From Methanobrevibacter sp. (GTDB taxonomy: Archaea > Methanobacteriota > Methanobacteria > Methanobacteriales > Methanobacteriaceae): a DNA stretch of 64,000 bases. The stretch spans positions 62,001-126,000 of the forward strand of contig NZ_JAFRSC010000026.1 of NCBI RefSeq assembly GCF_017427765.1, read 5' to 3'. The notes under the pieces are model-generated. The model was not told where the DNA came from. It was given only the letters and a program-made list of their open reading frames with translations, and searched no databases. The position numbers and the translations under genes were made by a program. Below, piece by piece: positions 1-15,600 of the stretch. Numbering within the stretch: the first letter of the stretch is position 1; every line of letters starts with the position of its first letter.

Positions 1-308
1 TCCATGAAAAAGGGTTTAAAAAAATCAACCAAACTGTAATTGACTATTATGCCAAATCCAGAAACATTACTAATATTATGGAGCCTGTTACAACCCTTTT
101 GACAAATGTAAGTAATATAACTGTCTATATGGCGGGAATTTACTTTTTGTCAGTTGGTGAAATACAGCTGGGAACCCTATTGGCGGTTATCATGTATGGA
201 CAGTTACTGACTAAGCCTATTAAAAAACTAAGTACATCTATGGCTTCTATTGAAACTGCATTTTCAAGTATCAAAAGGATATTTGCGATTATTGACTATC
301 GCAAATAG
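1..308 (+). pseudogene. 3' remnant of an ABC exporter (membrane domain without ATPase)
   Basis: The reading frame is already open at base 3 and continues through the ATG at 78, so the gene begins left of the window. The visible 102 residues look like the end of an exporter-type (MsbA-like) transmembrane domain: a hydrophobic helix pair, then the typical SxASIETAFSSIKRIFAI linker that normally leads into the nucleotide-binding domain. A TAG stop follows immediately at 306-308, and no Walker A, Q-loop or signature motif lies downstream in any frame before the next gene. Either the gene has lost its ATPase half or it encodes an unusual membrane-only subunit; loss is more likely. A hairpin and T-tract follow at 340-375. 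Confidence 0.6.
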
Positions 309-339
309 GAATGGCGGATTTTCAGTCATGTTAATGCAT

Positions 340-375
340 AAAGGTAACTTTTAAACCTTTATTTATTTTTTTTTT
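340..375 (+). terminator. Hairpin plus T-tract terminator
   Basis: AAAGGT (340-345) pairs with ACCTTT (355-360) across a 9-nt loop and is followed by ATTTATTTTTTTTTT. This is a typical archaeal T-rich transcription stop behind the ABC remnant. Confidence 0.55.
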
Positions 376-570
376 AATTCAGATAACTTTAAAACTTCAA
401 TAAGAAAAAATTGTATACTTTTTTTGCAAATTCCATTTTTGCTCTTGTTTTTTTTTTGCTTTAACCATTGTTTTATGAATTCATTCAAATCATCAATTAA
501 AAAATAATGCATTATATTTATTAATAATCAAAAATAAAACAATATATTAAGTATTGTACTTATTGACAAT

Positions 571-608
571 ATTTATATATGTATTATTGTACAGAACGAA
601 TGTTCTGT
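571..608 (+). promoter_or_regulatory. Promoter of the giant adhesin gene with inverted repeat at the start site
   Basis: ATTTATATAT at 571-580 reads as a TATA box, which places transcription start near 600. A perfect inverted repeat, ACAGAAC-GAAT-GTTCTGT, occupies 591-608 and so straddles the expected start. It could be a repressor operator or a hairpin at the mRNA 5' end. ATTGTAC also occurs twice nearby (553 and 585). The GAGGT ribosome site and ATG follow at 635 and 648. Confidence 0.5.
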
Positions 609-647
609 TTGATTACTTGATTTTTAGACAATATGAGGTAATTAAAA

Positions 648-3600
648 ATGACGAAAAAAAGGATGGTAATATTACTGATGCTACTCCTTGTAATGATTAT
701 GAGTATCGGTGCAATTTCAGCGGCTGATGCTAATGAAACCTTGCAAGGAGAAGTTAGTGATACAAATATCGCTTTGACAGATGAAGTTGGTGATACAAAT
801 ATCGCAACAACTTCTTCTGATTTGAAACAAGAGGTCAATGACACTTCACCTGCGGTTGAAAGTGTCAATGATGTTGATGAAATTAATGTAGATGATAGTC
901 GAAATGAAAATCATAAGGTGGGAGTTGCATCCTCTGCTTCAGATGATGTGCTTTCCGCTACAAATGATGATTTGCTTAAACACAGTAGTAAAAATTTTTA
1001 CTATGATGGTACTGGTGAATGGTATTATGATTTGGAAGATGCCTGGTCTGCAGCTGAAGGTAATAATGGAGGAACAATAAAGGTTTGGGCAGGTTATTAT
1101 AAATACTCTGATGATGATGATGATTTTGAGTATAAAGTTAATACAGCAGTAACTATAACACTCCAGCCATACGGCAACGGCCCAGTAACTTTTGATGGAA
1201 GTGAAAGTGGTTGGTTCCTTCGTGTAACTAATAATAATGTAAAGGTCACAATCAATGACATTACCTTTAAAAATTTGAAGGGAAGAGATGGTGGTGCTAT
1301 TGAAGTTGAAGATTCAGCACAATTGACCCTGAACGGATGTATATTTGAGTCAAATCATGCTTCTTCCGATGGAGTTAGTTATGGATTGGGTGGTGCCATA
1401 GTTGTGGATGAAGGTACACTTGTAGCCAACAACTGCAGGTTCATAAACAATAAGGCTGACAGATACGGTGGAGCCATCTGTATTGAAGATGGAGGTTCAG
1501 TTACACTTAACAGCTGTTATTTCGAAGGAAATAAAAAAGGCTCTGATGCAAACGACTTTGATGATTATGATATAGATAGTGATAAAAGTGCAGATTGGAG
1601 TTTTGAAAATTGTCTATTTATAGGACAGGGTTCCCTTGAAATTGAAGTAGACGCTCCTGCTAAATCAGTGGAAATAACTCCTGACGTTGAAGATGAGGGT
1701 GTAAATTTAGTGGTTTTATATAAAGACGGTTCCTATTATACTGAAAAACCTTGGGCTAGTTTCCATTCTGTAGAATTCACTGATCTTGAAAAAGGAACAT
1801 ATACTGTTTACATGATGAAAGATCATGAAAAAAGATACATATATTCTGGAACTGAATTTACTATTATAGAACCTTATTTTGTTTTAGACGATAAGGACGT
1901 ATTTGAAACTTTAAGTGCTGCGGTTAATGCTATTCCTAATGGTGGAAGTGGAGTAATTACTGTTGAAGCCGGAACTTACACCGATTCTTCTAATTTTAAC
2001 GTACAGATTAGAAATAAAGTAGTAACAATTATGCCTAAAATTATTTCTGAATATGATGATACTGTCATTTTTGAAGGTAATTCTCAAAATTATCTGTTGG
2101 ACGTAGGTGCTAATGCCCAACTTATCCTAGAAGATATAACTATAACCGGTAAATTTTCAAATGCAGCATTAATATTCACTAGCAATTTGGAGTCTTCAAT
2201 TACAGATTGTGAATTTAATAATATTAAAAATTCTCAAAACCAACCTGGAACTCCAATTGATGCCCAAAATTCAAAACTGGCACTAAATGATACAACTTTT
2301 GATTTAAACGGCCACATTATCTTAAAAAACACTATTGCAACTATAGAGGAATGTACTTTCACCAACAATACTGGTGAACAGGGAGGAGCAATTAATGCAA
2401 ATCCTTCTTCCGATTTAACTATTACAAGCTCCGAATTTACCCGTAATGATGCAACAACTGAAGGTGGTGCAATATATGCAACTAATCTTAAAATTGAGGA
2501 CAGTACATTCATGCTAAACACAGCTGAAACTGGAGGAGCTATCTATATAACTGACAGCAGCGACAGCCTCGTTAATATTACCTCCTGTGTTTTTGATTCC
2601 AATATTGCAACTGATTACAGAAACATATATTCCAAATCATCTACAAGGAAATTTAATTTAGATTTTAATGAATATGATTTGAATTTATCAATGAAGAAAA
2701 AAGATGCTTCCTATGGTAGTGAGTATATTCTTAATGGTGCTTTTGACTGGGGTTCAAATTTAAATAATACTTTTACTCTTTTATCAGGAACCATAGATGA
2801 TGAGAATGTTTTCGGAGATTTGCTTACTGTTGAAGATAACAAATTTAATATAAATCTTGGAGTGCTGAGTGGTGGAACACATGAATTAGCCATGGAAGGA
2901 ATGTATACTCAGGGAGACAGTAATGACCATTTCTATACTCACGTATATTATTCTGATTTAAATGGAAACGAATTCTATCTAACAAACCCTGCATATCTAA
3001 AAGTAGTTATTTCAAAAGCTAAAATATTATTGAATCTTGAAGTAAAAGACGTATTAATTCCTGAAATACCTGTTTTAAATCTTTATGCTAATTGGGATAA
3101 TAATTACACAATTTTCATCGGAAATAAATATTATAAGCTTGAAGTTGTAAACGGTAAAGGCAGTATGCAGCTGACCGGTCTTGATTTAGGTAATTATTCA
3201 GTTGTTGCTATGCGTGATGCTGATGAAAACTTTGATCTTGCCATGAATTTTACTACTTTTTCAGTAAGTAAAACCTACAGCAACTTCCTCGTTGTAAGTA
3301 CAAATGTGGAATATGATACTTTAGCACAGGCTGTAGCCAATTCCGGCAATGAAGATACAATATATGTTAAAAACGGCACATATAAAGACACAAAAGTAGT
3401 AATATCCAATAAGACTTTAGATATTATTGCACTGGAAACTGTGGTCTTTGATGCTCAGGGCAGCGATGCGAATTTCATAATCGTAAACAAAAATGCTGAA
3501 GTCTATATTTATGGTATAGCATTCAGAGGAATTCACAACAGAAATACAAATTATGGAGCTATAGTCAATCACGGATATCTTTCCCTGGATTCCTGTAATT

Positions 3601-6600
3601 TTACAGACAATAAGATTACAAAAACATCATTTGCTGGAAATGGTGGAGCAGCTATATTCAGTGACGGAGAATCACTGGAAATTGACAACTGTAATTTCAT
3701 AAACAATGTCGCTCCTTTAAAAGTAAGTACTGCAGCAGTCACATCATTGGGTTATGAGGATATTTCAATCACAGATTCCAAATTCATAAACAACACTGCA
3801 CGTGAAGGAGGAGCAGTTCACTTTAAAAACATAGCTCAATTTGAATCAGCAATCTATTCATGTGATTTTGAACAGAATACTGCTGTTAAAGGATCTGCAA
3901 TATATGTCGGAAACAATTCAAGATATGCATCTGTAAGTCTATCTAATTTCGTTAAAAACAACATCAAAAATAGTTTAGGAGAAAAAGCCCAACTTGAAGG
4001 TGGAGTAATATATGTCAATGCAAACACTACCGAGGTAACAATTGACATAGGATTATCCAACTTTGAAAACAACGCCAACAAGGATGTCGACGGAGGAGTC
4101 TTATGTCTTGACGGAAGTTCAAATGCATTCATTGAAGGCTGTGCCTTCAATAACAATAGCGGTAAGTTGGGTTCTGCAATTTTAATCAAAAACCCTAATA
4201 ATGAAAAACTCACATTACTTATAGATAGCAGTTCATTTACAGATAACCATGCAACAACTGGAGCTGTTGCAACCTCTCCTAAAGTTATAGCACTCATTGA
4301 AGAGTGTATTTTTATAAATAACACAGGAGAAAACAGGCATGTTTACAGCAACGGATTTACCGTGGCTCATGATACTGTTTTTGAAGTTAGCGATGCTAAC
4401 TTAAAAGCGTCAACTGTTTCATATGGTAATAACTCAATAATCAAAGGTACAGCAAATCCTGGTGTCAATATCTACACATTAGCAAACTTAACCATTGATG
4501 GTGAAAATGTCACTGCAGAAATTAAAAACAATGCATTTACCTATAATGCAGGTGTATTGAATCATGGAAAACATACCGCTGTTTTAAACAATATTGTAGA
4601 TATGAACAATAATACCTACTTGATGGACAGCATAAGCATAACTTTCAAAGTTAACCGTATAGGCATTGAATTAAATGTTTCTGTTGACAATATTACCTAT
4701 GGTGAAACCCTGAAAGTCGTTGAAACATTGCCTTCCACTGCTTCAGGTAGAATAAGTTATCAATTGAATGGAAAAGAATACACAAAAGATGAACTCGAAT
4801 CATTGAAATTAGATGCAGGAAAATATACCCTAGTAGCTACCTACAATAATGAAGATTACGCACCTTCATCTTCCACTGTCAATTTTGAAGTATATAAAGC
4901 TAATCCGACCATATCTGTAGAGGATGTGGAAGTAGAAGATAATGGTACCGTTATTGTAAACATAAAAACAAATGTTCCATCAATCTATACAATAGAAATT
5001 GGAGATTACAAAACTGATAAATATGTTAACGGTAGCAGAGCTGTTGAAATAGATGAAATATTTGAACCTGGAACCTACACAATCAAAGTCACTTCACAGG
5101 AACGTGTAAACTACAAATCAAATTCCACTGAGGCTACTTTGAAAGTCACTAAAAATATTCCGGTAGTCACATTAAATGCATCCAATAAAGTCACATCTCC
5201 AAATGAGGCTATTGTCGGTGTTTCAGCTCCGGAAAATGCAGTAGGAAATATCACCTACACAATAACAGATTCAAATAAAAACATTGTTAAAACCCTAACC
5301 CAATCCTGCAGAGACGATTTAATCGTTTCCGATTTGGATGACGGAGACTATGAAATCAATGCAGTATTTGAAGGTGATGATTTATACTATTCAACCAGCA
5401 ATATCAAAATGGCTCCATTATCCATTATGAGGTCCGCAAGTAATGTAAATATTCTCAGCGAGGATGAAGATGACTATGATGATGAATATAACTATCCATT
5501 CATATACCAGGAAGATGAAGATTCAGATTATGAATATTATGAAACCCTGGAAGAAGCAATAGATGCGGCTTCATTAATGGGAGGAATCATTACAGTTAGA
5601 GGAGGAACCTATTGTTACGAAGATGGAAACGCCGGTATTGATATTGAAGGAGAAGCAGAAATAACAATCAGAGCTTTTGCAGGCGAAGAGGTTATTTTTG
5701 ACTGTCAACATGAAAGTGACTTCCTGTATTTAACATATGATACTGAAGTAGAGATAATTGAGGCAGCTCCACCTATTCCTATTATATATACCACAGAAGG
5801 ACCTACCATTACACTTGAAAACATTACCGTAATCAACGGATATGCCAACAGTGATGGTGGAGTTATCGAAATGGATGCAGGTACTTTAACATTGCTGAAC
5901 TGTAATTTCTACAATAACGAAGCTGAATATGGTGGAGTAATATATATCGGTTCAGTTACTTCAGATCAGGATGCAGATGTCATTGCATATAACACTACAT
6001 TTATAAACAATATTGCAAGATCTGAAGGTGGAGCAATCTATATTTCAGAAGGTCTTGAACAGTTCGTATCAGCTTCATTTTACGCATGTACATTTTTAGA
6101 CAACTACCAAGGTGAAGATGATGAGAGAACTATGAATTACTTTGCTGGTGATGCTGCTGATGAAATAGTTAAGAAAGCTTGTATATTTAACGCTAAGGAT
6201 ACAGTAAATTGGTCAATGGATAAAATCAACCAGACAATAACTGTTATCGGTACATCTACTGATGTCTTCGATTCAATCGTTTTACTGTACTTCGATTATA
6301 TACCATTATACTCAATTTACAATAACGGTTCCCAGACATTTAATGTCACTTTCGAGGATGTGATGGGCGGAAACTACACCATAGGTGTAATGAATGACCA
6401 TGACCTCAATACATATATCTTTAAAGATGCATCATTTGAAATGATAGTGCCAAACTTCATCATATCCGCAGATGAGGTATATGAAAACTTAACTGACGCT
6501 ATTGGCAATGTTACAGATAATGGTATTATTTATGCAAATGCAAATTATCATATTGATGAGAATATGGAAATTGACATTAGCAAATCTTTCACACTTACCA

Positions 6601-9600
6601 ATTTCAGAGACCGCGTGGTTGTTTTCGATGGAAACAGCACAAACTGGTTCTTTACAGTGGCTGAAGGATGTAATGTTGTAATTGAAAACATTGAGTTTGT
6701 TGATGGAGGCATAAAAGATCATGCATCAATTGAAAATTACGGCAGTTTAACACTTAAAAACTGTTCTTTCACAGGTTTTGAAACCGAGACAATCATATAC
6801 AATTCAGGTTCCTTAAATATAACAGACGGTGTATTTTCACTTAATTCCATTAATAATGCTATTGTTTTAAATAATGGAAAATTATTCATCGACGGAGCTG
6901 AATTCTCAAGCAATGTCATAAATACAAATTCTGTTGTGTACAACAATGGAAATGCAGAAATTGTTGCTTCCAATTTCACAGAAAACATCAATAACGGAAA
7001 TGGTGGTGCAATATATAACAAAAATTCATTAACCATTAAAGACACAGTTTTCAATGAAAATGAAGGTATAAATGGCGGAGCTGTTTATAATGAAGGAACA
7101 TTAGAAGTCTTAAACTCTACTTTTGAAGATAACACTGCAAACGGATATGGTGGTGCAATTTTCAATGACGGTGAAGCAAACATAGCTAATTCATCATTTA
7201 GCGGAAGTTTCAGTGCAAAGGACGGAGGTGCCATTTACAATAATAATATGCTGATTGTGAATAATTCCACATTAGTTGCAAATACCGCAACAGGCAATGG
7301 TGGGGCAATCTACAACAACAAAACATTGAAACTTACAGAATCCTTCTTTGGAATTAACTTCGCTTATGAGTTTGCAAACATTTACAATGCAGGCGATGTT
7401 CAAGAATTTAGTAATAACACATTCGATTTCTATGATGTGATATTATACGTACCGGATGGAGAATACGGCATTCCTACAACAATTACAGGTACACTTGACC
7501 CTCAATTCAACATGGACCTTCAATTAACATTACCTGGATTTGTTAACTATAAAGACGCTGATGTCACAATTACAGACGGCATATTTGAATATAATACCGG
7601 TGTTTTACCAAAAGGCGCTTATGACGTTATATTAAATGAAGTCATTTATGATAAAAACGGCAACGTTTATTATGGTGAATCAATAAGGGACAGGCTTATC
7701 GTAAATAAAGCGAATGTCTACATAAATCTGACCGTAGAGGACATTATCCTTAAGAATGCAGATAAAGGTACACCTGTTTTAAAAATCAACGCAAGTAAAA
7801 ACGGAACATTCCAACTTCTCTTCAATAATAAGCTTACAAGTTTCACTATTGCTGACACTACAGCTGAAATAACATTGGACAGTGTTGGAGAAGGAAACTA
7901 CAGCGTAATGGTTGTCCGTGAAGGTGATGAAAACTATAACGATGCAGCAAACGGAACCACATTCACAGTCAGTGAATATATGGGCAATTTCATTGTCAAC
8001 AGTACTGGTGGAAAATTCGATACATTGGTTGAAGCTATCCGTAATTCTGCAGCTGAAGACATTATTTATGTAATGGAAGGAAGTTACAGTAATCTAGGTA
8101 ATCTCGGAGTGAGTATTTTAGGTAAAAAATTAAGCATAATTTCACTTGGAGAGGTTATTTTTGATGCAAATTCAACAATATTAATGTTTATAGCAGTTAA
8201 TGAAGGCTCTGATGTTACCATATGTGATGCAATATTCACTGGATTTGATAATAGGTATAAAGAGACAGTCTTTTTGAATAGAGGTAATTTGACTTTTGAC
8301 GGATGTACCTTTGTCAAAAATAATTTAGTTAACGACACTCATGCAGGGACTAATTCAGAACCATTTAAAGGATTAATATACAGTGAAGGAAATTTAAGTA
8401 TTGTTAACTCTGAATTTTATGACAATAAAATATACCACACTTACCTCGTCAATAGTAAATCTGACATTATTATTAATGAATCAACATTTGAAAACAATAC
8501 AATCGACAGTTGGGGCCGCCTCATTAATATAACTAATGCGAATTCAGCAAAAGTCATATCAACTGAATTTGTTGAAAACACATTAGGATCAGGTGAAGTC
8601 ATTTCTGTTGAGAGATGTAATGATGTTCTCATCAATGCTGAATTTTACGATAATACTAAAGGATGGGGTATCTTTGCAAGGAATAATTCTAACCTGAATA
8701 TTGAAAATTCAATATTTACAGGAAATTCATTTAGTCGTATAATCGAAACAAGGAACAATGTTCAAAATAGTATTTCAGGATGTACATTCAGTAACAATAC
8801 TGTTAATTATATTGTTTTAAGTGAAGACAAAAATCTGTCCGTTTCAGAATCCTCATTTTTAGCCAACACACTTTCAGACAACCCACGTTCAGGCGAAAGT
8901 GCATTATTCATTGGATCAAATGTGAATGCTAGTGTCAACGAATGTGTGTTTGCAGACAATAAGGGAGGCGATTGCAGAAACATCTATAGTGAGAACCCTA
9001 ATGTGAACATTACCAATACAACCTTTGATACTGCAAACGTTGATTATGCTGTTAGTGATATTGACTACGGACAAACTGAAATAATTAATGGTACTATTGA
9101 CATAGGTACAAACTTCGGCTTCACTGTCAATTTAAACATTAACAACAAAGTCTATCCGGTCAAAGTAACTAACAATAACTTCACCTACACTTTAAGCAAT
9201 CTAACAGGTGGAGACTATGATGTGGTATTAAATGCACAAAACAGAGATTCAAACACATTTGTATTTAATCAAATAACCAAAACATTCACTGTCAATCGTA
9301 TAGATCCTGGATTAAAAGTTACAATATCAAATATTACTCAGGGTGAAAAATTAGAAGTTAATGCAACACTCATCAATAATGCTACCGATAAGATTCTCTA
9401 TCAATTGGATGGAAAATGGTATAACAAGACTCAGCTTGAAAATCTCACATTGACCCATGGTAACTATTTAGTTGCAGCATCATATGGTGGAAATAAAAAC
9501 TACTATCCAGTCGGTATACCAGTTTATGTGGAAGTTTACAAAACCACTCCAAACATAACTGTAAGTGATGCTGAAGCTAACTATGGTGAAGATATTGAAA

Positions 9601-12600
9601 TTAATGTAAAAGTCGACGTTGCTGATTATTATACCGTGTTTATAAACGACAGCTACGATGATGCAGTTTCTTTGTATATTGACGGCAGCGGAACATTTAC
9701 AGTTCCAAGTAAAAACTTCAAACCTGGTAAATATGAAATCAAAGTTTATAAAATTGAAACTGATGACTATAATGAAGCATACGGCTATGCTAATTTAACA
9801 GTTAATGAAAATATCGGAATTTTCAACATATCTAACGATACTATTTATTATGGTGAAAATGCAACTGTTAGTGTGAAAGTTCCAGAAAATGCATATGGAA
9901 ACATTACCTACACTGTATATGATTCCAATATGAATCCTGTTTACACTATCACACAGTCCTGTCTCGAAGAACTTGTTGTTCCTAATTTGTATGTCGTAGA
10001 CAATGTTGGAAAATATCTGGTCACAGGTACTTATGAAGGTGATTCCTACTACACCAATAAATCCATAGTCTATTCCGGCATAATACTCGTCATGCCTAAA
10101 GCTGTTGAATTAAACATTACTGTATCCAATATAACCTACGGTGAAAAAGCAGTAGTTACTGTTGGTGCAGATGCTGACGGCGAATATCTCGTTTATGTAG
10201 GTAATGAAACTTATAAAGTTACTGTTGTAAACGGTAGCGGAAACATTTCCGTTTCTGATTTAATCGTCGGAAGTTATACTGTTAATGCAACTGCAATTGA
10301 CGGAAATTATTCCGCATTTGAAGAAGCAGTATTTGAAGTAACAAGTAAACAGATTTCCGTTGTTGTTTCTGTTGAGGATATTACTTATGGTGATAATGCT
10401 ACTGTTGTTGTTCAGTCTGATGTTGACGGTGAATACATTGTAAGTATTAGAGGTGAAAACTATACTGTATCTGTTAATGATGGAGAAGGAGTTAAATATA
10501 TTCCTGATTTAAATGTTGGTAAGAATATTTTTGTTTCTGTAACTGTTGTTGACGGTAACTACAGCGCATATAATACCACAACATTCAATGTAAATAAACA
10601 GGACACTCCAATTGAATTGGATATCGTAACCGGAGAAAACAATGTGACAATGACTGTTACTGTTGATGAAGCAGCAACCGGTCTTGTCAAATTCCAAGTA
10701 ACTGGTGAAGAGGAATACACTCTCTATGTCGATGTAATTGATGGTCAAGCAGTTCTTGAAGATATTCTTGATACCGGCGATTACAGAGTTATCGTAACCT
10801 ATATGGGTGATAACAGATTTAATACCAACATTACTTCTGAAGAGTTCACTCTCAAAGGTCACATTAAGAAAGATACTCCTATTACTGCTGATTCTAAAGT
10901 GAATGGATACAGAGTTACATTAACTGTTAAAGTTGATGAAAACGCTACAGGATTTGTAAGATTGACCGTTGGAGGTACTGTTGCTAATATTGAAGTAGTT
11001 GACGGTGTTGCAACATTAACAACTAGCCTGATGCCAAACAGTTACACTGTTGATGTAACTTACCTTGGTGATGACAACTACAATACCAACAGCACTATAG
11101 AGACATTTACTGTTACAGAAATTTCCAAGGAAAATACCACAATTGATCTTAACATTGATGTTTATGAAGACACTGCTCTGGTTATGGTTGATATAAATGA
11201 AGCTGCAACCGGACTGGTAAAATTCTATATGGTAGGTAAAGAAAGCGGTGAAGAATATACTATGTACATGGACGTTATAGACGGTCATGTAGAAACCTTT
11301 ACCAACAGCATCGAACCTGGAAACTACACCGTAGTTGCAACATACATGGGTGATTCAGTATTCAACACCAACACTACATCCCAAGACGTTGAAATCCTCG
11401 GACATGTAATGAAGGACACTCCAATTGATGTAACTGTTGAAACCAATGCAAATAGAGTTACATTAACTGTTAAAGTTGATGAAAACGCTACAGGATTTGT
11501 TGAAGTCAAATCTGGTCTCAGCGTATCCAATATTGCATTAGAAAATGGTGAATCTACATTAACAACTGTATTGCCTTACGGAAGCTACACCTTAGATGTA
11601 ACTTACCTTGGTGATTACAACTACAATAAAAACTCCACCAAAGCAGAATTCACACTTGTTGAGCCTAAAAAAGAAAACACACCTATCGCTTTGGATATCG
11701 TGACTGATGAGTACTATGTCGGAATGACAGCTACTGTTAGTGATAAGGCAACTGGTCTTGTCAAATTCCAAGTATCAGGTGCGGAAGAATATGTGGTATA
11801 CTCTGATGTAATTAATGGAGTAGCTATTCTTGAAGACACTCTTATAATTGGTGATTACTCAGTAGTTGCAACCTATATGGGAGACAGCAGGTTTAACACC
11901 AACATTACTTATGGTGATTTCACTATCAAAGGCCACATTAAGAAGGACACTCCTATTAGTGCTAGTGCTGATGTGCTTGGAAACAGGGTCACTTTAACTG
12001 TTAAAGTTGATGATAACGCTACCGGATTTGTAAAACTGACTGTTGGAGGTACTGTGACTAATATTGAAGTGGTAGATGGTGTTGCAACATTAACAACTGT
12101 ACTGGTTCCAAACAGTTACTTTGTTGATGTAACTTACCTTGGTGATGATGACTACAATATGAACAGCACCAAAGTGACATTTACCGTAACAGAGGCTTCC
12201 AAGAAAAATACTAATATCAATCTTGACATTATAACTGGTGAAGACAATGCTCTGATTATGGTTGATTTGAATAAAGCCACAACTGGATTGGTTAAACTCT
12301 ATATGCTTTGGAAAGAAACCGGTGAAGAGTATACTATGTATATGGATGTTATTGATGGTCATGTGGAAACATTCACTAACAGCATTGAACCTGGAAACTA
12401 CACTATAGTTGCAACATACATGGGCGATTCAGCATTCAACACCAACACTACATCTCAGGATGTTGAAATCTTTGGACATGTGCTGAAAGATACTCCAATC
12501 ACAGCAAGTGTTGTTTCAAGTGGAACCAGAGTTGCATTGACTGTTAAAGTTGATGATGAAGCTACTGGATTTGTTGAACTTAAATTTGGTGATAATGTAT

Positions 12601-15600
12601 TTAACATTGCATTAGAAGATGGTATCGGAACACTTACAACTTCATTGCCTTACGGAAGCTACAGTCTGGATATAACTTATCTTGGTGATGAGAATTACAA
12701 TATGAACTCCACTACATGTGATTTCACAATTGTAGAGCCTGCTAAGGAAAGCACTCCAATCTCCTTGGATATTGTGACTGATGAGTACTATGTTGGAATG
12801 ACAGCTACTGTTAGTGATGTTGCAACCGGTCTTATCAAATTCCAAGTAATTGGTAGCACAGGAGAATACACGCTCTATGCGGACGTAATTGATGGTAAAG
12901 CTATTCTTGAAGATACTCTTCCAATTGGCGATTACAGAGTAATTGCAACCTATATGGGAGACAACAGGTTTAATACCAACATTACTTCTGGTGAGTTCAC
13001 TATTAGTGGTCATATTAAGAAGGATACTCCTATTAGTGCTCGTGCTGTTGTGAATGGAAACAGAGTTACTTTAACTGTTAAAGTTGATGATGACGCTACA
13101 GGATTTGTAAAACTGGCTATTGGTGGTACTGTTACAAATATTGAAATAGTTGATGGTGTCGCAACACTGACAACTGTATTGGTTCCAAACAGTTACTTAG
13201 TTGATGTTACTTATCTTGGTGATGACGACTTCAATATGAACAATACTAGAGTGACATTTACTGTAACTGATGTTGCTAAAAAAGATACTCCTATTGATCT
13301 TAACGTTACAGCTGGTGAAGACACTATCTGGATTACAGTTGATTTGGATAAAGATGCAACTGGATTAGTTAAACTCTATATGGTTTGGAAAGAAACAGGC
13401 GAAAACATTACTGCATACATGGATGTTATAGATGGTCATGTAGAAACATTAACTAACAGCCTTTTACCTGGAAACTATTCTGTTGTTGCAACATACATGG
13501 GTGATTCACTATTCAATACCAACACTACATTCAAGGACGTTGAAATAATTGGACATGTGATGAAAGATACTCCAATCACAGCAGATGTTGTTGCAAATGG
13601 AAACAGAGTTACTTTAACTGTTAAAGTTGATGAAAACGCTACTGGATTTGTTGAACTTCTATTTGGTGATAATGTATTTAACATTGCATTAAAAGATGGA
13701 ATTGGAAAACTTACAACTTCATTGCCTTATGGAAGCTACAGTCTGGATATAACTTATCTTGGTGATGAGAACTACAATATGAACTCCACTACATGTGACT
13801 TCACAATTGTAGAGCCTGCTAAGGAAAACACTCCAATCTCCATGGATATTGTGACTTATGAAGATGAGGTGTGGATGACTGTTAGTGTTGATGATGCTGC
13901 AACCGGTCTTGTTAAATTCCAAGTAACTGGTCCAGAAGAATTTACACTATATGTGGATGTAATTGATGGTAAAGCACTTGTTGATGAGGTTCTTTTACTC
14001 GGTGATTACAATGTAATTGTAACATATATGGGAGACGCTAGGTTTAATACCAATATTACTTATGGTGAGTTCACTATCAAAGGTCACATTAAGAAGGACA
14101 CTCCAATCTCAGCACATGCTGATGTGCTTGGAAACAGGGTTACTTTAACTGTGAATGTTGATGACGAAGCTACTGGTTTTGTAAAATTGGCCATTAGTGG
14201 CACTGTTACTAATATTGAAGTGGTGGACGGTGTCGCAAAACTGACAACTACATTACCTGCAAACAGTTACTATGTTGATGTAACTTACCTTGGTGATAAT
14301 GACTTCAATATGAACAATACCAGAGTGACATTTACTGTAACTGATGTTGCTAAAAAAGATACTCCTATTGATCTCAACATTGTAACTTATGAAGACGCTG
14401 CCTGGATTACAGTTGATTTGGATAAAGCTGCAACAGGATTGGTTAAATTCTACATGGTTTGGGAAGAAACCGGTGAGGAGTCTACTGTGTACATGGATGT
14501 TGTAGATGGTCATGTGGAAACCTTTACAAACAGTATTGCACCTGGAAACTATACTGTAGTTGCAACATATATGGGTGATTCAGTATTCAATACCAACACT
14601 ACTTCTGGGGATGTTGAAATCCTTGGACATGTGCTGATGGATACACCAATTACAGCAAATGTTGTTTCAAACGGAAACAGAGTCACATTGACTGCTAAAG
14701 TTGATGAAGATGCTACTGGATTTGTCGAACTCAAATTTGGTGATAATGTATTTAACATTGCAGTAAATGATGGAATTGCAACATTGACCACTTCATTGCC
14801 TTACGGAAGCTACAGCTTAGATATTACTTATCTTGGTGATGAGAACTTCAATAAGAACTCCACTAAACTCGAATTCACACTTGTAGAGCCTGCTAAGGAA
14901 AACACTCCAATTTCCATGGATATTGTGACTTATGAAGATGAGGTGTGGATGACTGTTAGTGTTGATGATGCTGCTACTGGTCTTGTTAAATTCCAAGTAA
15001 CTGGTCCAGAAGAATTTGCACTCTATGTGGATGTAATTGATGGTAAAGCGATTGTTGATGAGGTTCTTTTAACTGGTGATTACTCAGTAGTTGCAACATT
15101 TATGGGAGACGCTAGGTTTAATACCAATGTTACTTCCGGTGAGTTCACTATTAGTGGTCATATTAAGAAGGATACTCCTATTAGTGCTCGTGCTGACGTG
15201 ATTGGAAGCAGGGTTACTTTAACTGTGAATGTTGATGAAGATGCTACTGGTTTCGTAAAATTAACCATTAGTGGTACTGTTGTTAATGTTGAAGTTGTGG
15301 ATGGTGTTGCAAAACTGACAACTACATTGCCTGCAAACAGTTACTTTGCTGATGTAACTTATCTTGGTGATGAAGACTACAATATGAACAGCACTCAAGT
15401 GACATTTACCATAACAGAAGTTTCCAAACAAAATACTACTATCGATCTTGACATTGCAGTTTATGAGGACACTGCTCTAGTTATGGTTGATGTTAATAAA
15501 GCTGCAACCGGATTGGTTAAACTCTATATGGTCTGGGAAGAAACCGGTGAGACCTATACTATGTATATGGATGTTATAGATGGTCATGTAGAAACATTAA

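Larger units (their letters stand above)
309..647. other. Intergenic stretch between ABC remnant and giant adhesin gene
   Basis: No credible gene is seen. The left end carries an intrinsic-type terminator, the middle is T-rich filler, and the right end carries a TATA box (571-580), a 7-bp inverted repeat (591-608) and a ribosome binding site (GAGGT, 635-639) for the large adhesin gene. Confidence 0.6.
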
